64,000 nt of DNA. Source: Neoceratodus forsteri (Eukaryota; Chordata; Ceratodontiformes; Ceratodontidae). Where the stretch lies: positions 499,819,001 through 499,883,000 of the forward strand of contig CM057453.1 of the NCBI GenBank assembly GCA_016271365.2, in the 5' to 3' direction. Each line of letters begins with the position of its first letter. Within the stretch, counting starts at the first letter, position 1. The notes below the pieces were generated by a model. The model made no database searches. It saw only the letters and a program-made list of their open reading frames with translations, and was not told where the DNA came from. Positions 45,515 to 56,873 of this stretch are shown here, one piece after another. A program made the position numbers and the translations under genes.

Positions 45515-46779
45515 TTCAGCTGTCTGAGGGAGGTAACCCCAACTCAGGAGTGAAAAGGAATAAACAAGGTTTGGACTAGCGGTACTAAACTGCGCTTTTT
45601 CAACATGTGGGATCACACGACTGCTGGGTTTGTTGTCTGGTTTCTGTTTTCATTAATCCGGGTTCCTTTGATAATAAACTTTTACATGGCTCACACATAG
45701 CTCCTACCAGTGGAGCACATCCGATGCCCCTTCCCACTGTATAAATGATGCTGTTTTATCACTATTGCTGGTTGGTCTCAGAACGACCAGACATATATCT
45801 GCTCACCCTGTTCTTTTTCTCGGTAGTGCAAGCCTTCGAGCAGAATCTTTCCCAGGTTTTTGTTGGTGGTAACTCATAACGCTCGCCACTAGAGGGAGTG
45901 CAGAGTCTACTTTTTTAATTTTCCTTTCCTCAGCAGAATGCATACAAGGTATTTTGTTTTTACAGTTTGAACTTTGGACATAGAGCTTGTTGATCCCGAG
46001 GGACGGGGAGGACCTGCTGATTTTTATTTCTTTTGTGGAGTTCACCCAAATTACTCAAATTTTTGTGTTTGAAATGCAGCCTGATTTACAACGTTTCTTT
46101 TTTCCTTCGTAGATTAGCCTTGGACCCCAAACACAAGATACTGAATGGTTACTCTGCACAATTCCTCTAATTTCACATGCAGCACATCGTGGGTCATTGC
46201 TTAGAGGTCATCTAATTGGGTACTATTAGATTATTGTTTATTGAAGTTCTGTTAACTTTTGCCATACATAGTTTTAGTGACGAGTGGGGTTCAAATGGGT
46301 CAGAATCTCAGACCTCCTATGCAATTTCGCCACGTCCTACAGTTGTGTATCTAACTGTATGTCAGTCTTGCTGAAACTTGCAGTTTTTCTCTCGGGAGTG
46401 GGGTTTGCCATGCAGGTTGGGGTATTTTGCCAGGTTATTTTAATTCAGAGCCCTTTTTACTCTTCTTGCATGAACATAGTTACTTTCATGATCTAATTGA
46501 GCTAAGTTGGGATGGCTGGAGGGTGGACGGATGGGGTGAGGTGTACTGCAAACCGTAGTTCGTAACAGTAGGGGAGGATGGGAGGGCTGGTGGGTGACAG
46601 TTTCTAAGTGTTCTTTTCTTTCTGGGTGCTGGTTTTGGGGACTTAGGGTGTGGTTTGGAGGTTGGGATAGGAATGGAGTGTGAGGAGGTTCTTGCACGGA
46701 AAAGCCTGCTTTTGCGCCATGGTGGGTGGGAACCTATTTCACCCTGTTTAGGGGGTGTACTTTCACATAGCCCAGATCT
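45515..46779 (+). other. L1-B inter-ORF spacer, no gene
   Basis: About 1.27 kb with no recognisable product, comparable with the spacer of L1-A. It is T/G-rich in the second half. Confidence 0.65.
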
Positions 46780-47390
46780 ATGGCTAGAAGTTTAGTGTAT
46801 GCCACGTGGAATGTTAAGGGAGCTCGACAAAAGCTGAAACAATATCAAATACTGAAGCATTTACAATTATTAAATATTGATATTGCGTTCATACAGGAAT
46901 CCCATTTACTAATCCCAGAGGTGCCAAAGTTGAGACGGCAACAGATAGGCTAAGTATTTGCAGCAGAAGGAAGCACTCAAAGCTGTGGTATAGTGATGTT
47001 AATTGCACGATCTGTGCCATTTATCCCAGAGAATGTTATTAGTGACCCCCACGGTAGATTTTTATTTGTCCAAGGGAAGCTACATACTGTAGATATCCTG
47101 TTAGGCAGCGTTTATGGTCCGAATACTGACTCATCCGGGTTTTTTGGGCAGCTGGTTAAAACTTTAGCTCCCTTTTTGTCCATCCTGATGATTTTAGGTG
47201 GGGACTTAAACTTGACATTTGATCCGAATGTTGACCGTACAGGTACTAAGTTTAAAGGTCTCTCCCCAGGTCAAAGGGCTATTAAGAGACATGGTAGATC
47301 AGGTGGGTGTATACGATGTTTGGCGAGTCCTCCATCCTTCTGATAGAAATTATACATTTACCTCCCTGGTTCATGGGACCTCCTCAAGAA
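46780..47390 (+). pseudogene. L1-B ORF2, endonuclease up to the DIRS-D insertion
   Basis: ATG at 46780: MARSLVYATWNVKGARQKLK, then IAFIQESHLL. A TAA at 46951-46953 replaces the Lys codon that L1-A still has. Then comes LILGGDLNLTFDPNVDRTG (frame 1), a one-base insertion near 47281 and DVWRVLHPSDRNYTFTSLVH in frame 2. Coding stops at SSR (47390) at the DIRS-D junction. Confidence 0.85.
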
Positions 47391-47560
47391 ATACAGGTTA
47401 CTCACCTGTAAAAGGAGTTCTAGGAATGGTATATGTTGTTCATCCACACTTCTTGGCAGGTACCTTGCCACTTTAAGTGTTGCCAGAAGGTCTTCAAGCT
47501 GGCTCCTCTCACCCACCCAGGTGGTAAAACTCTCGGCACCGCCCCATGATGCCAGATCGA
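47391..47560. repeat. DIRS-D left inverted terminal repeat
   Basis: From CCACACTTCTTGGCAGGTA onward it matches the reverse complement of the right end (53160-53321), including AAGGTCTTCAAGCTGGCT and CACCGCCCCATGA. The outer ~60 bases (ATACAGGTTACTCACCTGTA...) differ from the right end and recur inverted in the ICR. Confidence 0.88.
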
Positions 47561-47589
47561 GCCCGCTGGAAGCCAGATTGTGCGTTGAA

Positions 47590-47713
47590 GCTGGGGAGGC
47601 CGGGTGGGTTGTGTGGATGAACAACATATACCATTCCTAGAACTCCTGTTACAGGTGAGTAACCTGTATTTCTAGGGACATGGATATGTTGTTCAATCCA
47701 CACTTCTTGGCAG
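47590..47713. repeat. DIRS-D internal complementary region
   Basis: 47590-47670 is the reverse complement of the left end (GTGTGGATGAACAACATATA, then CCATTCCTAGAACTCC and AGGTGAGTAACCTGTAT). 47671-47713 is the reverse complement of the right end (TTCTAGGGACATGG...CACTTCTTGG). The fused junction corresponds to CCTAGAA|ATACAGG. This is the clearest ICR in the window because the insertion site is also known exactly. Confidence 0.92.
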
Positions 47714-47758
47714 ACTCCTAGCAGTTCTCCGGGAGGAGGGAGGCAAGGTGCACACCCC

Positions 47759-48740
47759 CTACTTAGGAAACAAGGACTGGAGAACCGAGGTCCCAAAACC
47801 AGCATCCCGGCGTGACTCAAGGTCGATGTGGTAGTGGGTAATGAAGGTGTGTGCTGACTTCCAGGTAGCAGCTCTGCAGATTTCCTGGATAGGGACGCAC
47901 TGGAAGCAGCCATCAAGCAGCTGTATGGCGGGTAGAATGAGCTCTTATCCGTTTGGGAAGCTCCATGCCTGCCAACCTATAGCAGAGATCTATGCAGGAG
48001 GTGACCCACCTGCCTATCGTCTGCTTGGCTGCAGGTCTGCCAGGTGCGGCTTCAGCGTAGGTGACAAACAGTTGGTGAACCTCTCCCCCGAACTTCAGCC
48101 ATCCGCTCCTTATAATAAGCAAGTGCTCTTCTAGGGTCCAAAGTATGGAGCCTATATTCGGCCTCCGAGGTGTGACTGGGGTAGAACACTGGCAGAGTCA
48201 ACACCTGGTTAAGGTGAAACTCCGACACCACCTTCGGAAGGAATTTCGGGGTGAGGGCGCAGGACAACCTTATACCTGTGGAAGACCAGATAAGGAGACT
48301 CTATGGAAAGCGCCTGGAGCTCTCCCATCCTTCTGGCTGATGTGACAGCCACCAAGAAGGTGGTCTTCCACGACAGGTGAGAGATGTCACACCTGTGTAT
48401 CAGTTCGAATGGCTTGCCCATGAGCTTAGCCAATACCAGCAGTAGATCCCACGGAGGTGGTGGTTCTCGCACCGGAGGGAATATGTGATCAAGGCCTTTG
48501 AAAAAGCACCCAACCACCTTTTCCTGCACCACCGACTGCTTCCCGGCTCACGCCCGGTAAGCAGAGATGGCTGCCAGGTGCACCTTTAGGGTCGTCGACC
48601 AAAGCCCAAGCTGAGAAAGGGACCACAGGTAGTCCAGAATGCTTGCCAAGGAGCAGGAGGAAGGGTCCAGGCCCTTGCCCTAACACCAAATGGAGAATCT
48701 CTTCCATTTAAAGGCGTAGCATTTTCTGGTCGACTCCTTA
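47759..48740 (-). pseudogene. DIRS-D tyrosine recombinase
   Basis: The pieces are FKGLDHIFPPVREPPPPWDL, LVAVTSARRMGELQALSIE (catalytic Arg), the linker FLPKVVSEFHLNQVLTLPVF, RAHSTRHTAA (His-x-x-Arg present, but the Gly after it replaced by His) and HTFITHYHIDLESRR with the presumed Tyr nucleophile. It ends LQSLFPK at 47759. A stop after HTAA (about 47913) and frame changes at about 48210 and 48060 break it. Confidence 0.82.
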
Positions 48741-50370
48741 GGGAAGCCTCAACAATGTTGAGGACCTCGTCGGAAAGACCCAAGGCCTGGAACTCTAGCT
48801 GCTCAGGAACCAGGCCGTCTGGTGCAGGGATTGAAGGTCCAGATGGAATACCTTCCCCTGATTGACTGAGATCAGGTCTGGGCGGGCTGGAAGCCGCCTC
48901 GGGAGCCTGGAGCTGAGACTGAGGAAATCTGGATACCAGAACTAACGGATCCAGTCTGGGGCTACCAGAATCACCAGTGCCTTGTCCCTCCTCACCTTGA
49001 GAAGCACCTTGTGGATCAAGGGAAATGGGGGAAAGGCGTAGAAGAGGCCCGGGGTACAAGGCCTCGAGAAGGCATCCCCCTGCAGCGAGCCCTGCTGAGG
49101 GGGTGGGCATGAAACAGCCCCAGCTTCGCATTCTCCCTGGAGGCAAACAGGTCCACCTGAGGCGTGCTCCAGTGGGAGAACAGATCTTGTACTACCTCTG
49201 GCAGGAGAGACCACTCGTGGGACGCAGCTCCTATCTGGCTTACGGCATCGGCCAGAATATTGGAGGCTCCTGCCACATGGATGGCAAGGAGATCCACCTC
49301 CAGGCTGCGCACAAGGGACCAAATGCGGAGAGCTTCCCTGCATAAGGGCATGGAGCGTCCCGCCCTGGTGGTTTAGGTAGTACAAGGTCGTGGTATTGTC
49401 CGTCTGGACCTGGACCACTAGACCCCGTACAAACGGAGTGAAGGCAGTGAGGGCTAGATGAACCGCTCAAAGCTCCAGCAGGTTGATGTGGCATTGGGAC
49501 TCCTGAGGGGACCAGAGGCCACGCGCTCTGTACTCCCCAGATGGGCACCCCAACCCAACAGAGAGGCATCGGTCAATAGAGAGACCGTCGGCTCGGGGCG
49601 GACAAATGGGATGCCTTCCTGCAGATGAGCTGGAACGATCCACCACTGGAGAGCGTTCCACATCTCCTCCTGGGTCACTGTCACTGGCTGATCCAAAGGA
49701 CTGGAGCGCTGTGACCACTGGCTGGCCAGTCCCCATTGTAGGGGATGCATGTGCCAACGGGCCCAACGGACCACGCTGGTGAAGGCCACCATGAGGTCCA
49801 GGAGGCGCAGGAAGTCCCGGGCAGGGCGCAATTGCCCAACCTGAAATGATTGGGCAAAGGAGGAAAGAACCTCGGCCCTGTCCGCCGGGAGCCGTGCTCT
49901 GGCTCGCAGAGAGTCGAGCTCTGCCCTGATGAACTGGATCACCTGCTTTGGCACAAGTTCTGACTTGGACTCGTTGATAAGGAGGCCAACTTGAGAGCAA
50001 ACCTGGAGGGCCAGATCCCTGGACCGCTCCACCTCCATTCTGGAGGAGGCCACAATCAGCCAGTTGTCCAGATAGGGGTACACCTGGACCCTTCGGCGCT
50101 GCAGAAATGCTGTCACCACTGTCATGCATTTGGTGAAGACCCTGGGAGCTAGAGAAAGGCTGAAGGGCATGGCCCGGAACTCGTAGAAGGACCCCTCTGC
50201 TCTGAAGTGGAGGAATCACTGGTGGGACGGACGGATTGGGACGTCAAAGAACGCGTCCTGGAGGTCCAGAGAACAGAACCACGCACCTCGTTCCAAGGGT
50301 GGAATGATCTGAGCCAGAGTGACCATCCTGAAGGTTCGAGACCTTAGGAACCTGTTCAGGTCGAGCAGGT
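48741..50370 (-). pseudogene. DIRS-D reverse transcriptase-RNase H
   Basis: The RT reads MPFSLSLAPRVFTKCMTVV and the catalytic box YLDN (50063-50074): the second catalytic Asp is Asn, by a GAC to AAC change in a CpG context. A 238-residue frame (50170-49454) spans RT thumb to connection (LLTDASLLGWGAHLG). RNase H follows in other frames: VQTDNTTTLYYLNHQGGT, ASNILADAVSQIG, then HWSTPQVDLFASRENAKL and LFYAFPPFPLI (FPPF 49023-49034). Confidence 0.83.
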
Positions 50371-53046
50371 CTAGAATGGGGCGCCAACCCCCCCCGCCGT
50401 CCGTTTCGGGACCAGGAAGTACCTGGACACAAACCCTGGGTCTGGTGGAGGATCCGCCACCTTCCTGATCACCACCTCCTTTTGGAGGAGCAGGGCAATG
50501 TCGGCTCGACGGGCCGACAGAGAGGCTGCGAACCCGGCTCGGAAGGGCAGGGCCTGCTTGAACTCCAGAAGCAGACCCTTTCCTACCACCTCCAGCACCA
50601 AACGGTCCATGGTTATAGCGGACCAGGCAGAAAGGAAGTGGCGGAGCTGTCCCCCCACGGGTGGGGTCCAGGGGGAAGCGATAAGGCTGGGGGCAGCACC
50701 CCTCAAACTGTCACTGGGCAGGTTTGGAGGAAGGACCGGCCGAGGGACCTCCTGGGCCTTTCCCTCCCTGCTTCCTGTTAGAGGAAGCTGCAGGCTTGGC
50801 TTTGGGGTGCCAAGTACGAGCCTGCTAGCCCTGATGCTGGTGTTGCTGGGCCGGACGTGCTGCAGAGGCAGAAGGGTGAAAGGGCTTATGTTGCTGTCGA
50901 CGGCCTTTGTCCTTCTGAGCAGACGTGACTGAGTCCAAGGTGGCGTTGGACTTTCGATCCTCTGGAAGTGACCTTCCACTCCAGGGCCGAACAGGCCGGT
51001 CCCCAAGAAGGGGACATCTGCCAACTTGTGCTGGGTATCCGCCGTAAAGGTGGATATCCTCAGCCAGGCTCTGCGGCGCAAGGCCACTGCTGCCACTACT
51101 AACCAGGCACAGGAGTCTCCGATATCAACAGCCGTTTGGAGCTGCTGTTTCGCCACTGCCCTTCCCTGATCCCGCACCTGCTTGACCGTAGTCTGCAGAT
51201 CAGCCGGGAGATGAGGGATCACCTCATCCAGGAGGCCCATGAGGGCGTGGGAGAAGTGCGCCATCAGTACGGCCAAACTGGCCGGACGGAGGCCGAGGGA
51301 GGATGCAGCATATACCTTGTGCCTGGCATAGTCCAGCTTTTTGGACTCCTTGTTGGAGGGGGGGCTTGTCCACATCCCTAGTGTTCCCGGAATGATGGAA
51401 AATGCTATCGGTGACCAACCCCTCCGCAGAGGGGTGTTCCAAGAAACCAGACAAAGAACCAGTAGGGACCGCATACTTCCTGGCCATCCTGGCCAAGGGC
51501 ACAGGACAGGAAGCCGGCCACTGCCATAGCTCCAAGGCTGGGCCAACAATGGCTTCAGCCACCGGAAAGGCCTCTGTGGGAGAATCCCCTCAGTCCAGTA
51601 TCTCCGTGAGGGGATACTTGGCCCGCTTGGATACGGGCTCGAGCTGCATCCCGGTGGACTCCGAGATGAGCCAAAGCAGACCCATGAACGATGATAGGCT
51701 CTCGTCCACCGACTGCCCCCCCCGGAGGACTCCAGGTTAAGGGGCCTGGAAAAAAGGAAAGAGTCATCGTCAGACTCTGAGGAGTCTGTGAAGAGTTGCC
51801 TAGGGCCTGAGCCACCCTCCACCTGCTGAGGACGGTCGGGAGTGAGGGTGACCGACAACCGGTTGGGCAGACCTTGACCCGACCGAGAATCCTTGGTCGG
51901 AGCCCACGATTTTGGTTGTGGAGGCGGAGGTTCCACCACAATCGGTGGGGCAGCTGGTTTCGGCCGAACAACCGGCCCGGGCTTGGGCACCTCGACCACC
52001 GCGAGGGGTTGTTTCGGCCTTTCGGGTGACAGCCACTTAATGGCCGGGGAAGGCGATGGCGTTGGCACCTTCCCGGACAAAAGGAGCTGCTGCCACATTA
52101 AGTCCTCGTAGCATCAACGCAATTTGCGCCAAAGCCTCTCCTCTTCCGAGGAGGACGAGCGTCGCTGCCACTTTCCTCGGTGCCGAGACCGCCAGTGTCG
52201 GTGGGATCGGCTGGACCGAGACGAGGTCCGAGACCGAGACGCTCAGTGTTTCCGAGGGTGGATCTGGGAGGTAGCAGGGGAAACCCGCTCCTCCCTCGGC
52301 TAGGGAGCCTTGACCAGGGATTCCGGCACAGGAGGCGCAGGCAAGTCCTCGGTTTCCAACGGGGGAACCGGTGATGAAGGGTTGTCAATGAAGGGTTGTT
52401 GGCTTCTCCAGTCGACAGCCCGTCCAACGGATCAAGAAAAATCTCAACCGCGTCGACGGGTGTCTCGGCCGGCTGACCTGATGGGGACACCATGAAGCCA
52501 GCGGCCTTAGCCGCAACCTCGACCGCAGTCGAGTGTCGACTTTCCGGGGAGGGGGACCTCTCCCACTCCCACTCCCATGAATGTCGACGGTTGGACTTAC
52601 CCTTCGAGTCCTTCTTTTTTGACCGAGAAGAGTGTCCCGATGGCCCCTCACCTTTCGTGGAGAGGGACTGGCAAAGCTCCTTAAAAAAAGCTGTGTAGGA
52701 GGATCCCAAGGAGAGCGGGATAAATGTCGCGACCGAGGAAGATGAAGATGCGGCCTGGGCCACCTCTTCCTCGAGGGCAATCATCTGTTCTAGGTGCTCA
52801 GCCAAGCCAGCCACTGTGGACACCACCCAACGGGCCTCCTTGGACTTCTCCGGCGGATAACGTTTCTCGGGGTGCCCAAGTTGGAGCCAGGCAGCACGGT
52901 CTTCAAGGACGTTAGGTGAAAAAGACCTGCACAACTCACAGGTCATGGTCAAGCCCGAGGCAGTAGACGCACGTGGAGTGCGTATCGGTCCTGGACATCT
53001 TCTGCCCGCATGGGCACCGCCAAAAACCGGGAGTTGATTTGTCCAT
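50371..53046 (-). pseudogene. DIRS-D gag-like gene
   Basis: The ATG at 53046 gives MDKSTPGFWRCPCGQKMSRT followed by HSTCVYCLGLDHD. After a frame slip comes CELCRSFSP, completing the zinc-binding pattern seen in the other DIRS gags. The central region is acidic and Ser-rich (52952-52098). The following 575-residue open frame (52098-50371) is Pro-rich at its start (PAAPPIVVEPPPPQPKSW), has ADLQTTVKQVRDQGRAVAKQ in the C-terminal conserved part, and runs into the first RT residues (FVSRYFLVPKR). That arrangement may be genuine gag-RT overlap or decay. Confidence 0.78.
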
Positions 53047-53159
53047 CGCAGCCACGAAGGAAGAAGAAGACCGAAGTCTGGAAAACTTTAAAATTATTTT
53101 CGGGTGAACCGAAGAGTTAGGATCCAGTCTAGATGCAGAGCGTTAAGGAGGGAACCTGA

Positions 53160-53321
53160 GCTTCCAAGTGGTAAGAAAGATCTGGCGTCATGGGGCGGAG
53201 CTGAGTGTTTTACCACCCGGGCGGGTGGGAGAAGCCAGCTTGAAGACCTTCCGGCAACATTTAAAGCAGCAAGTTACCTGCCAAGAAGTGTGGATTGAAC
53301 AACAAATCCATGTCCCTAGAA
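53160..53321. repeat. DIRS-D right inverted terminal repeat
   Basis: Reverse-complement partner of 47391-47560. It ends CCATGTCCCTAGAA; the next base (53322) is L1-B. Confidence 0.9.
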
Positions 53322-56300
53322 TTGACTATATCATGATATCACATAGTTTACTTCCCGGGGTTTTACATTCATCTATCCAACCCGGTCCCCCTTCGGATCA
53401 TTCTCTTGTTACCTGTCAACTTTCCTTCAGCTCTCTTCCCAAGAGTGGGAGGCGATGGAAAGTTAATAACCAGCTCCTAAAAGATCCTGGTACAGTACAA
53501 TATATTGCAGATCACATTACGCAATTTGTGTCTGTTAACCACAACTCTACAGGTAAACCTGATGTAGAATGGTGTGTTTTAAAGGCTTATTTAAGGGGCT
53601 GCTAATTGGTCTGGCTTCCAAAAGGAAAAAAGGGAGAGAGAATCAGATGTTCAGCCTTCTTTCTCAAATCAGAACCATTGAGGCTACAATGTCCCCACAC
53701 ACTCTAGAGCACACTAAGCAGGAACTTGCAAAGCTGAATGATAAATACTTGGACCTTTTGAAGGAGAAGGCAGAATTGACAATTTTAAAAACCAATGCTT
53801 CATATACTGATCAAGGAGAGAAAGCAGGCCATCTCTTTGCACTAAGAGTTAAACAACAAGAATCCCCCAGACTTATTGCCACTGTCCAGTCATCTGATGG
53901 TTCCTTGAAAACTGTACCTGCCGATATCACAGCAGAGTTTTTTGTATACTATAAGCAGTTATACGGTCCCATGTCAGACTCCCCTTCTCTAGAACATCTA
54001 GATAACTACATTGCAGAATCCCATTTGCTTTCTCTCTCAGTTGCCCAATGACTTTTATTATGTGCCCCCATTTCTCAAGTGGAAATTCTTAAGAGTCATA
54101 AAAGATCTTCCCATGGAGAAGACCCCGGGACCTGATGGCTTCTCCCCTAATTTTCACCAAGTTTATGGAAAACAGCTGGTTCCCCTTCTTCTCCCTCTGT
54201 ACCGATATATGCTCTCTGGCTCTGACATTGACAAAACTTTATTCGAAGCCCTGATTGTTCTCCTACCCAAACCCGGTAAAGCCCTCGATTTAGTAAATAG
54301 TTACAGGCCAATCTCCCTCCTTAATCAGGATATTAAAATCTTGACCAAGTTATTAGCCAACTGCATTAATACAGTTCTCCCCGATCTCATAGGATGGGAG
54401 CAGGTTGGATTCATGAAAGGTAGGTCCTCTGTCAATCACCTGCACACTTTGGCACATGTCTTCTCAGTGTCTAGGCACGCAAAATTTCCTGCTGCTCTCA
54501 TCTCCCTGGATGCCGAGAAGGTTTTCGACAGAATGGATTGGAACTTCCTTTTTCGTACCTTACATGCCTTTGGATTTCCCTTAGATTTTCAAAAATGGAT
54601 CCAAGCACTCTATAAGTCCCCTTCGGCTTGGGTCTCCAGTAACGGAGTTGTTTCAGACTTATTTCCTTTGCAATCCGGTATGAGACAAGGCAGTCCCTTA
54701 TCCTCACTTCTTTTTAATTTGTACTTGGAGCCTCTCGTTACCTGCCCCGAGATCCAAGGCCTCATCACACAGGACCAGGAAGTCAAAGTCTCAGCTTATG
54801 CTGATGATCTTTTACTTCAGTTATCCCATCCTGCCTTATCTATTTATTCCTCCCATGCTGAAGATCATTAAAGAATACAGCACCATTTCTAATTACAAGT
54901 TGAACATGGGCAAAACTGTAGTATTTCCCCTTAATTATAAAGTAGTTAAACAGGAAATCACAGCCTTAGGTTTGTCCTGGGAAAAGGACTCTCTGAGGTA
55001 TCTGGGAATCGAACTCTCGAAAAGCCCTATGCTTCTCCTGAAGAAGAACCTTGCTTCCTTTTTTTTCTCCCAAGATTTAAAATGATGGTCCCTTCTCCCA
55101 CTTTCTTTATGGGGCAGAATTAATCTGATTAAGATGAATGCTTTCCCCCCATCTCTTCTATCCACTTAATCTTTTAAATCTATGGCTTCCTCTTTCGTGG
55201 TTCAAAAAAGTGCACAGTCTTATTACTGACTTCATCTGGACTGGGAAGAGACCTCGCCTGACCTTTTATAAGCTAGCTGCCCCTATAATTAAGGGAGATC
55301 TTCATCTCCCACATATCGGTCTCTACTATTGGGCTAGCCATGCCAGTAAATATTTCAGATGGCTCAACTCAGATGATCCTGGCAGTCCATCCCTTTATAT
55401 TTCACTTTGGCTCAAATTAGAGTTAGCTCAAATTCAACATCACGGTCTTTCCCCATTAACACTTTTGCATACAAAGGCTAAATGTCTTCTTGCGCAACTC
55501 CGCTCTACCCGATAGCTCTTTCTATCAAAGTGCATTCCCAGCTCTGCACCTTCATGAAATATAATCAATGGCTGCACTTGGCGCAACCTCTAATGGGTAA
55601 TCCCAATCTTAAAATTTATGGAAGAGTTCTTTCTGCTCTCTGGCTTCTACAGCTAAGGGACTGTACTCTCTCCTATTTTATGAATGAATCAAATGGGTCC
55701 TGGTTATCAACACGTGAGATTTTAGCAAAGTCAGGTATTCCAAATTTCAATATTTGTAAAATTTTCCAGATATGGCATCTGTTAGTGAAAACCATGGGGG
55801 TGGTCCCCTTTCCGTCACAGGGCCCATCTTTTAGAGCCAAATTGGTTCTCCTAGCAGGCCTCCCGTACGCGGTGTCCAAGATCTTTGTTACCTTGTATGA
55901 TCAGGTTTACCCAGAGCACTTTGGTCCATCCAGCTACTGGGCTTCCCTCTCCTAGAGAGAACTATACACTGGCCCATCCTATGGCAAAGCTGCCACAAGT
56001 TTATAACTCAAGACAGACTTCGTCTCATGCAGTTTCACATACTGAATAATCTATACTACACCTCCCAAAAGTTGGCTTGATATGGTATTTCCCCTTCCTC
56101 TATCCGCACAAGGTGTGTGCAGGACAAGAGTAATCTGCTCCATATTTTCTGGGATTGTCCCAGGATTGCTCCCCTTTGGACACTTATTAAACAAAGAGCA
56201 GATCCCCTTCTAGGACTCGATCTGTTCTAAGCTAAAATTTGCCTCTTAGGGGATTATTCAGAAATTCCGGTAAATGCCCGCAGGTTTCATATGGCTATAA

Positions 56301-56494
56301 TATCCATGTCAGTTAAAAAATTGGTTTTGAGGCACTGGAAGGACAGTGAGGATATTTCATACACCGAATGGCTAAGGGAACTATTAGCTAATCTCAGAGC
56401 GGAGCAAATGATCGCAAGCCTCCGGAATAATATTGGCAGATTTAACAAAGTGTGGGGCCCCTTGCGTGCTCTGTATTCACTCCAACCTGCCTAA
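53322..56494 (+). pseudogene. L1-B ORF2 continued: endonuclease end and RT
   Basis: It resumes at IDYIMISHSLLPGV and SDHSLVTCQL (endonuclease end). Frame changes near 53590 and 54030 follow. A 286-residue frame (54011-54871) contains EKTPGPDGFSPNFHQVYG, NSYRPISLLNQDIKILTKLL, EQVGFMKGRSSVNHL, LISLDAEKVFDRMDW and RQGSPLSSLLFNLYL, plus an intact YADD (54797-54808). Later pieces are SNYKLNMGKTVVFPLN, LRYLGIELSKS and the C-terminus LVLRHWKDSEDISYTEWLRE, ending RALYSLQPA at 56494. It is better preserved than L1-A but still broken. Confidence 0.88.
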
Positions 56495-56691
56495 TATAAA
56501 GTTAATGTGTATGAAGTTATATTGTTGTGTAAACATTTGTTCCATGCAAGATGGGGGACACATCTTTCAGTTTGATATGTACTGCTTTTTCCCTGTACAT
56601 TGTATGAAGATCTTTCCTCTGTATGTAAACTGCCAATAAACTCTGAATTGAAGAAATAAAAAAAGAAAAGGGGGAAGGTGGGTGGGAAAAG

Positions 56692-56790
56692 AGCCTCTCT
56701 CGAAGATCTACTGATACAATAAGTTCTTACATAACTGTATTATCTTACTTCGAGAGGGCTCTTGCAGTAGGTAATAACATGCAGGACTGA
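56692..56790. repeat. DIRS-E internal complementary region
   Basis: The inverted left end (GAAGATCTACTGATACAATA, then CATAACTGTA) is joined to the inverted right end (TTATCTTACTTCGAGAGGGC). The junction spells AAGATAATACAG on the complementary strand, one base different from the AAGATAGTACAG of DIRS-C and -F. Confidence 0.85.
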
Positions 56791-56873
56791 GTCCCAAGCA
56801 GTGAACTGTCCAAGGGACAAGAGGAAAAACTAGGGAGGCTGGAAATACAACCCAGTATCGGCAACTGAGGAAG

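Larger units (their letters stand above)
47391..53321 (-). mobile_element. DIRS-D: complete DIRS1-type retrotransposon inserted in L1-B
   Basis: L1-B ORF2 reads ...TCAAGAA up to 47390 and continues TTGACTATATC from 53322, giving an unbroken Ser-Arg-Ile-Asp-Tyr reading that matches L1-A. This fixes both ends to the base. AGAA stands at both junctions (47387-47390; 53318-53321). The order on the minus strand is right ITR, gag (53046), RT-RNase H, recombinase (ends 47759), ICR and left ITR. It is GC-rich and a third DIRS family in this window. Confidence 0.93.
44497..56664 (+). mobile_element. L1-B: full-length L1 LINE with 18 bp target duplication, split by DIRS-D
   Basis: GAAAAGGAGGAAGGTGGG (44479-44496) and GAAAAGGGGGAAGGTGGG (56665-56682) flank it, with one mismatch. 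The element has a ~160-base 5' UTR, ORF1 (44660-45514), spacer, ORF2 (46780-47390 and 53322-56494) and a 3' UTR with AATAAA (56634) and an A-rich tail. Its own length is about 6.2 kb once DIRS-D (47391-53321) is subtracted, in the usual L1 range. Confidence 0.92.

Noticed and set aside
50371..52098. A 575-codon open frame as a novel proline-rich protein gene
   Set aside because: It lies inside DIRS-D, continues into RT residues and corresponds to the gag C-terminal part.
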